Below are positions 58,701 through 64,000 of a stretch of 64,000 bases of DNA, one piece after another (the stretch's first letter is position 1; every line of letters begins with the position of its first letter). This DNA comes from Parachlorella kessleri. Its lineage: Eukaryota > Chlorophyta > Trebouxiophyceae > Chlorellales > Chlorellaceae. The translations under genes were made by a program, and so were the position numbers. The stretch is from NCBI GenBank assembly GCA_001598975.1, contig BBXU01000594.1, positions 36,598-100,597 of the forward strand. Reading direction: 5' to 3'. A model generated the notes under the pieces. The model had not been told where the DNA came from. It did not search any database and worked only from the letters and a program-made list of their open reading frames with translations.

Positions 58701-59369
58701 CTTGTATGATCGTTGAAGTATATTACGCTTTGAGTTGTTATAACCACAGCTTGGTCCACTGAACCGAGGAGAACTTGCCCCCACCAATTCCGGCGGTGGC
58801 GGCCCAGTTTGTGCTCAATGCACGCAGAGGTGGTTAGCCTGGTAACAATTCTCAGGTAACTGGGTGCAAATGCAAGTCGTTCAAGAACCGCGTGGTGATT
58901 TTGCCTTTAGGTGGTTAAGTACCTCATGCCCAGCATGTTCGAAATTCCCGCGGCTGGCCATGTCATGCCAATGTCACCCCTGCAGGGCCCTGTGGGATCG
59001 GTGGGAGGGCAGCAGGGACATGAAACGCACAAATGATGCTCCTGAGTGAGATGCGCAATAGCACGCTGAGGTACCTCACAGGCGCCCATAAACGCTGCAC
59101 GTCATGTTGACGTTGGTAACCTGACGCTATGATCGTTGTACACTAGCGATCTGGGGCCTTGTATAACACCGCCACGGCTTGGGGGCTGCTTTACATATAC
59201 TGAAGAAGATGCTAGTCGGGGTGCGGCAGCCAGGTAGAAGCTGCATTCAGCGTTGCAGGCGCGACTGGGGGCGGGTGAACAGATCGCTCAACTTGGCATC
59301 TAAAAGATCAGTTGAGAGTGGAAGGAATTTTTGCTTACGGCAGATTGTGGGGATTGCTCGAGTGGAAGA
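58701..59369. promoter_or_regulatory. Shared upstream region of divergent GT77 and small membrane protein genes
   Basis: 669 bases between starts at 58700 (minus) and 59370 (plus). No motif or further exon recognised. Confidence 0.4.
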
Positions 59370-60049
59370 ATGCCGACAAGCTGGTTTGGCGTGAAAGTTG
59401 CGGATGAGGCTCAGGCCCAGTGCAGTCAAGAGGCGTTGAATGCCGGGCTTACAAGTAAGGGTGGGGCTGGACACTTGCCAAAATAGACATCTTGGGTGCT
59501 GGCTACCTAACCAGCCAGCACCCCTCGAGGGGTACTGCAACCAGGGTGCTTCGTGCCTTCTGAGGTGCGGGTTTTGGCAGTAAACAGTGACAGTGCAAGC
59601 TGACAATAAGATAGAAGCCTTGCAGGTGCTGCCAAGACCGGGGCTTTGTCGACAGCAGTGGTGCTCGCCGCCTCGAACTTCTTCCCTGCCTTCAACCGCA
59701 AGCTGAGTGTCAGCTCCAAGACAGCTCTGTGTGTGAGTGGAGAGTGTGGGAAGTCTGCCAGGCCGTCACGCCTTGCCAGACCAGCACGCAAGGTTAGGCT
59801 GCCATTGCTTGAGCGCCGGCTGCCAGGACTAATGAACTTTGAGGTGCCATTGACAGCTGCGGCACTTAGCACTGGTTGATATCAAAGCTGTGCCTTTGAC
59901 GTAAGCACAGGCTACTGACGCCCAGTGTGTTTCCCTTCCTGCAGATCATGCCTCCCTTCTTCATGTTTGCCCTGAGGAGTGAGCTGACTTTGAGTGCCTG
60001 CAGCCGCCGGCACGCCACATTGAAACAGGCGGTGCACCACCACCACTAG
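59370..60049 (+). CDS. Small membrane protein of 98 residues, unknown function
   Basis: Three short exons, 59370-59454, 59626-59732 and 59945-60049, join in phase with good donors (GTAAGG, GTGAGT) to give 98 aa. No single open frame shows the whole protein. It starts MPTSWFGVKVADEAQAQCS; then come two hydrophobic segments, GALSTAVVLAASNFFPAF (about residues 34-51) and ALCIMPPFFMFALRSELTL (about 62-80), separated by a basic NRKLSVSSKT loop. The C-terminus is SACSRRHATLKQ ending in four His. I cannot name the family. Two helices with a basic loop suggest an organelle inner-membrane protein, which is inference. Confidence 0.7.
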
Positions 60050-60826
60050 CAGGTCTGGTGCCTGCTAAAGCCAGCCTTGTGTGTGAAGGCTTGGTTACTG
60101 TGGGGCCGCAAGTTGGAGACAGGAGACAAGTGATGTATTGCAAATTACATTTTTTAGGTGGTGCTACTGGGCGTGCACTTGACGGGAGGTACGGCAGACG
60201 CGGATGGTGGCGCATATGACTCAGCTATTGTTGTTCTTGTAATTACGGTTCAGAAGGCTTTTCTATGGGACAATGGCTTGGATGATCTGGCAATTTCCTC
60301 CCACCTCCCCCCACTCTTATGACAGAAAGGCGTCAAATATGCATAGCTATTATTGGCACAAGGGTGCATCTGGCGCATTATGACTAGGCACTGACGAGCA
60401 GGTGCGTTCGCAGTGCACTCGAACCTGTTGCCGAGTTGTATTTCTATTTAAAAGCCACTTGCAGCAGGGCTGGCCTTGCCATTTAGCAGGTCAGGTAAAG
60501 TCGTCAACTATCTTGGAAGCAGCAGAGTTGGCCTTGCTTAAGAGCGTAATGAAGCTAGCCACGTGCAGAACCGCCTACAAGCTTGCCCCACCCTATCATG
60601 TGCAACCACCGCAGCAAGCAAAAGGTGCAAAAGGATATCGCCACACACCAAACTTGCACCCCGGGGTCCCCACCCCTGGTTGGATGCCATTGTTTCTACG
60701 GCAGCAACCTCAGCGCGCATGGCTGCGACAGTCCAAACCGCGCCACACACCATCAAGCAAGCAGCCAGTTGCCTGCGCCCCTCCCCTGCTGCAGTCCTTC
60801 CTGCTGCGCTGCGTAGGCTTTCAAGT
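60050..60826. other. Convergent 3' flank
   Basis: 777 bases between the stops of the small membrane protein gene (plus) and the mS35 gene (minus). No conserved frame found. A 72-codon minus frame at 60756-60538 has no recognisable motif and starts without a supporting context. Confidence 0.45.
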
Positions 60827-62982
60827 TCAGGCAGCTACCTGGCCCTGTCGCTGCTGCTGCTGCTCTGCCTGCTGCTGCCTGGGGTATGCCCTGCTGCCCT
60901 CCTCCACCAGGCCCACCAGCATCTCCATGATGTGCCGCCGGTTGTCCTCACGCAGCGAATACTTCTCGCTGGTCAGCAGCAGCTCGCCAGTGCGCGGGTT
61001 GTACCTGTGGTGGCAATCGGTGACAGTCGTTCAAGCTGTTCCCAAGTATCAACGCGCCAGGAACTTTCATTCAGGCGGCTGGCAGCGCAGGCAAGCACCT
61101 CAGGTTTGACACTGCCCAGACTCACTCTGCACCCTTCGTGAGGTACAGACAACCTGGCCATTCCTATACCCAGGAGGGGTGGAAGCAATGGGTTGATATG
61201 AGCTGGCCCATGCACTCTTCCACCGCCCTCTTAACCCTGAATGCTATCCAGAGCGGGCTGACCGTCCCAACAACAGTGCGTGCCCGCAACTGCAACAGCC
61301 GCGGGAAGCTGGGAGGCACTGCCCTGGTTGCCCGCCCGCCCTTACCTGGGCCCGCAGATGTGCGCAATGTACTGCAGCGCCGCCTCCGACAGGCCCGCCT
61401 CGCGCTGCAGGTCCCTCAGGTACACACGCAGCCGCGCCTTGCGGTTGGCGGGGTGGGGCTCGTCCACGCCCACCGCCATCACCAGCCGCGTCTCCCACCG
61501 CAGGATGGGCTGCGCACCTGCGGCGCGCCAAAGGCGGCGGTATGGCAGCCAGGCTGGAGCTTGATGAAATCAGCCCCAGGAATGCAGGCGAGGGTACAGG
61601 GCGGGAACTCCCTTTCCGCAAGGCACCACACAGCTAGGCAGGGCTGCCTGCAAGATGGACCCCACCACAGCATGGAGCCAGCCGTCCCAAGCCTGCTTCC
61701 TTGCCATGCTGCAACTATGACCCCGGACATAGGCACATGGCCGTCCCCACAAGGGACCCGCCTCCCCCGGAGCCGCCACCTTCGCCTGTACCTGGCCTGG
61801 GTGGCGTGCTGTTGTCGCCTTCCTGCAGGCCCAGCCCCTCCAGCACCTCGTCCGCCGTCATCTCCGGGTGGACCGCCTTCAGCTCCTTGATCTTATCCAG
61901 GATGGCTGCAGGCGGCACACACCCACGTCAGGACCCCACACACAACTCCTGGCTCACACGTTGCGCACTCAGGAGGGCAGCACCAAGGGGCAGCGGTACC
62001 GCCAGCCCTCAGACTCAGTCCCAGGCGCCCCACAGCAAGAGCGGTTTGCCGGCCTTCACGGCAGCTCCAGGGTCAGAAAAGTGAACCTGGGCCAGGTTTT
62101 GCCGCTCTTCAACCCAACTTGGCTCACCACACTTGGGTTGCCACAACTCTGGAACCGCGTCGCGCAGGTTGTAGAGTGGCTTGTTCTCGGGAATCTTGGG
62201 GTAGTAATCAAACTGCACACACGAGAAGCCAATGCAGGGCCTTGGGTACAGCGCATAGATCCCCTATATCAACACGCCTGTGGTAGACATAGTCTAGGGT
62301 CATTGCGCACAAGTACACGGAAGGTGAATGAGGCAGTCTGATCAGCCTTAAACAACATCATCGCAACCCTCCCAACAGCTTCACCCCGGGGGAGAGAGGG
62401 TGGGGGGCAATGTTCCATGGGACTGTATAACTGAGACACATGTCACTCACACTGCCCATGACAACGCGCAAGACTCATCATCCAACGTAACAAACAGGTT
62501 GATGGCATGCGAGGACCAGACCATCATGGTAATCGTGAACCAGCAGAAGGAGCACGTCTCTACGGCAAACAACATGCGCAGCTGCTCACCTCCTCCTCAA
62601 ACTCTTCCTGGAACTCTTCGTCTGCATAGCTGCCCAGCTCAGCACGCGACAGTTTTGGCAAGAAGTGCTTGTACTTATCGGGGTCCACCCCCAGGTATGC
62701 CTGCTGCCGTTTGCTGTAGAGCTCCAGCTCCTCTGGTGGAATCCCCGCCACCCCGCCCTCATCGGCCGACTCAGCAACCTCCACCGCGTCACCGCCGCCT
62801 TCAGCTGCCTCGCCGTCTATTAGGGCAGCCTCTGCTTGGCTGGTAGGCTCGGGCTGGTCAGCAAACTGCCGCGCCAGCAGGCCAGAGGCAGGTCCCGCAC
62901 CACCAGCTGCGGCTAGTGACGGCAAACCCAAAGTGCTCCGAGCTGCGGCCAAGGTTGTCCGCAGGTATAACCGAACCAACAT
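60827..62982 (-). CDS. MRPS35: Mitochondrial small-subunit ribosomal protein mS35
   Basis: Component of the mitoribosomal small subunit (S24/S35 family). Five exons: 62982-62590, 62212-62128, 61905-61792, 61517-61346 and 61004-60827; 313 aa, total length divisible by three. The N-terminus MLVRLYLRTTLAAARSTLGL and the following Arg-containing stretch form a mitochondrial presequence. An acidic region follows (EAAEGGGDAVEVAESADEGG). Then come YYPKIPENKPLYNLRDAVPE, AILDKIKELKAVHPEMTADE, WETRLVMAVGVDEPHPANRK, ALQYIAHICGPRYNPRTGEL and LLTSEKYSLREDNRRHIMEM, which match the mS35 core. The last 20 residues are Gln-rich (QQAEQQQQQRQ). The donor at 62128 was chosen because it alone gives the phase needed for the next exon; it drops an EPSWVEERQ segment that could instead be coding. 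Confidence 0.83.
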
Positions 62983-63305
62983 CCTAACTAGACGGTTGCT
63001 GCCTGGTTCAACTCAATGCCAGCTGACAGCAGGGATGGCCGCTCAACTCCAAATTATTCGCAAATGCTGCCTGCCAACAATACACATAAGAAGAAGGCTC
63101 AACAGTCACACACCAGTGCTGAAAGCCATCCATGTCAGCAGGGTGCCGAGCACACTGCTGCGCATAGGATACCCTATGATACCCTTCCTCATCGTGACCA
63201 GGTAAGAAGGGTTTCGTAGCCGAGACAGAGCAAGCAACGTACGCAATAACGATAGGCGCAATGAATACGACATCCTCAGCACCCAAATAACTACAGTCAT
63301 CAACC
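62983..63305. promoter_or_regulatory. Shared upstream region of divergent mS35 and DUF1990 genes
   Basis: 323 bases between starts at 62982 (minus) and 63306 (plus). Promoter role inferred from position; no motif identified. Confidence 0.4.
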
Positions 63306-64000
63306 ATGCCGCTGAAAGTAGGACCCTTCTTCCTTGGCCAGCCAGGAGACAAGGACGTCCAAGCTCTTGCTAGTCAGTGTCCCAAGTGAGACCACTCGAC
63401 TACAGCCTCCAGGCCCCGCCTTGTGGGCATACTTGGGTGTTCTAGCCCCCCTTGCCTCCTGCTGCCCACGCAGGCTGCCCTTCAACTTCCCACGTGTTGG
63501 CGTAACCAAGGCAGGGCCCCCGATCCAGGAGGAGTACGAGGGCTGGGAGATCAACCACAACCGCGTGCAAGTGAGCCGAGGCTCACTTCAAAGTGATTCG
63601 TAATAAACTGCCAGGGGCGCACCGGACACTTGCAAAGTTTCAAGTCAAAGGACAGTGTCAGACTTGCCCTCGTTGATATCTTACTTCCAGGACAGCCAGG
63701 CCCCTGAGTGTGGAGGCGGCTGGCAATGACAACTGCGGGAGCCTGAGCACAATGCCTGCTATGCTGCCTGCTAGGTGGGCAAAGGGCGTGGCACCTACCG
63801 GCAGGCGCAATTGCTCCTAAGGGGGTGGAAACACTTCCAGCTGCCCTGGGCGCGTGTGAACAGCCCGCCCCTGCAGGAAGGGGCAGGGGTGGTCGTGACG
63901 GCCTGCACGCTCTTCCTGTGGAGCATGAACCCGCTCAGGATCACTTCTGTTGAGGAGGGTGCCAAGAAGCTGCGGCTCAGCACTGGCAAGGAAGCCAAAG
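63306..64000 (+). CDS. DUF1990 (UPF0548) family protein, N-terminal part (continues past window)
   Basis: Conserved protein of unknown function, similar in layout to plant UPF0548 proteins. Three exons are visible: 63306-63385, 63474-63570 and 63775 to the window end. They join in phase to about 134 residues. Family features: MPLKVGPFFLGQPGDKDVQA, then FNFPRVGVTKAGPP, YEGWEINHNRVQVGKGRGTY, LLLRGWKHFQLPWARV, an insert region GAGVVVTACTLFLW, and NPLRITSVEEG. The C-terminal half, which normally carries the conserved W-Y-x-I-x-S-F and P-Y-V-x-x-x-Q blocks, lies outside. The 3' end may be at a donor (AAAG) right at the edge. It is head-to-head with the mS35 gene. Confidence 0.85.

Noticed and set aside
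59507..59872. Minus-strand open frame of 121 codons
   Set aside because: It has no ATG start and lies antisense to the small membrane protein gene, whose three exons join cleanly on the plus strand.
1..64000. CRISPR arrays, phage genes, toxin-antitoxin or other prokaryotic systems
   Set aside because: No regularly spaced repeats or operons; all recognised genes are split by spliceosomal introns.

Overview
This window is nuclear DNA from a green alga (Chlorophyta; class not determined). The genes are dense with spliceosomal introns: I could place about 116 in 64 kb, mostly 100-350 bases long, with GT-AG borders and a few GC-AG. Several products are of plant or algal type: a PDIL5-4-like disulfide isomerase fused to an Erv41/46 fold, a DUF506 nuclease-fold protein, an F-box/SMI1 protein, a GT77 glycosyltransferase, a DUF1990 protein and a plant-like Tat-SF1. 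There are no operons, ribosome binding sites, phage genes or CRISPR arrays.

I rebuilt 21 genes by joining exons whose splice phases agree. Left part (1-23.3 kb): the 3' end of L-2-hydroxyglutarate dehydrogenase (+), then three genes on the minus strand (DUF506, MoaC/CNX3, PDIL5-4), then Tat-SF1 (+) and succinate-semialdehyde dehydrogenase (+). Middle (23.8-42.7 kb): a UvrD/SRS2-like helicase (-), U2B'' snRNP protein (+), a glycine-zipper membrane protein (-), dephospho-CoA kinase (+), a TrmA/RlmD-type RNA methyltransferase (-), a 916-residue disordered orphan (+) and a 93-residue orphan (-). Right part (43.1-64 kb): a secreted FAS1/PAN-like protein (+), alkylglycerol monooxygenase (+), an F-box protein (-), a secreted superoxide dismutase homologue (+), a GT77 glycosyltransferase (-), a 98-residue two-helix membrane protein (+), mitoribosomal protein mS35 (-) and the start of a DUF1990 gene (+).

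From about 23 kb onward the strands alternate almost gene by gene, so most neighbours are head-to-head pairs sharing 240-690 bases of upstream DNA, or convergent pairs. The genes do not form one pathway. They are mostly housekeeping functions (molybdenum cofactor, CoA, GABA shunt and 2-hydroxyacid metabolism, splicing, ribosome, ER folding) mixed with lineage-specific proteins.

The most unusual items are a secreted SOD homologue that keeps all four metal ligands but lacks the gateway Tyr and His, a perfect 28-base palindrome beside a dispersed repeat in an intron, two dispersed repeat families lying in introns, recurrent GC-AG introns, and a 98-residue gene split over three short exons. I saw no clearly new multi-gene system.
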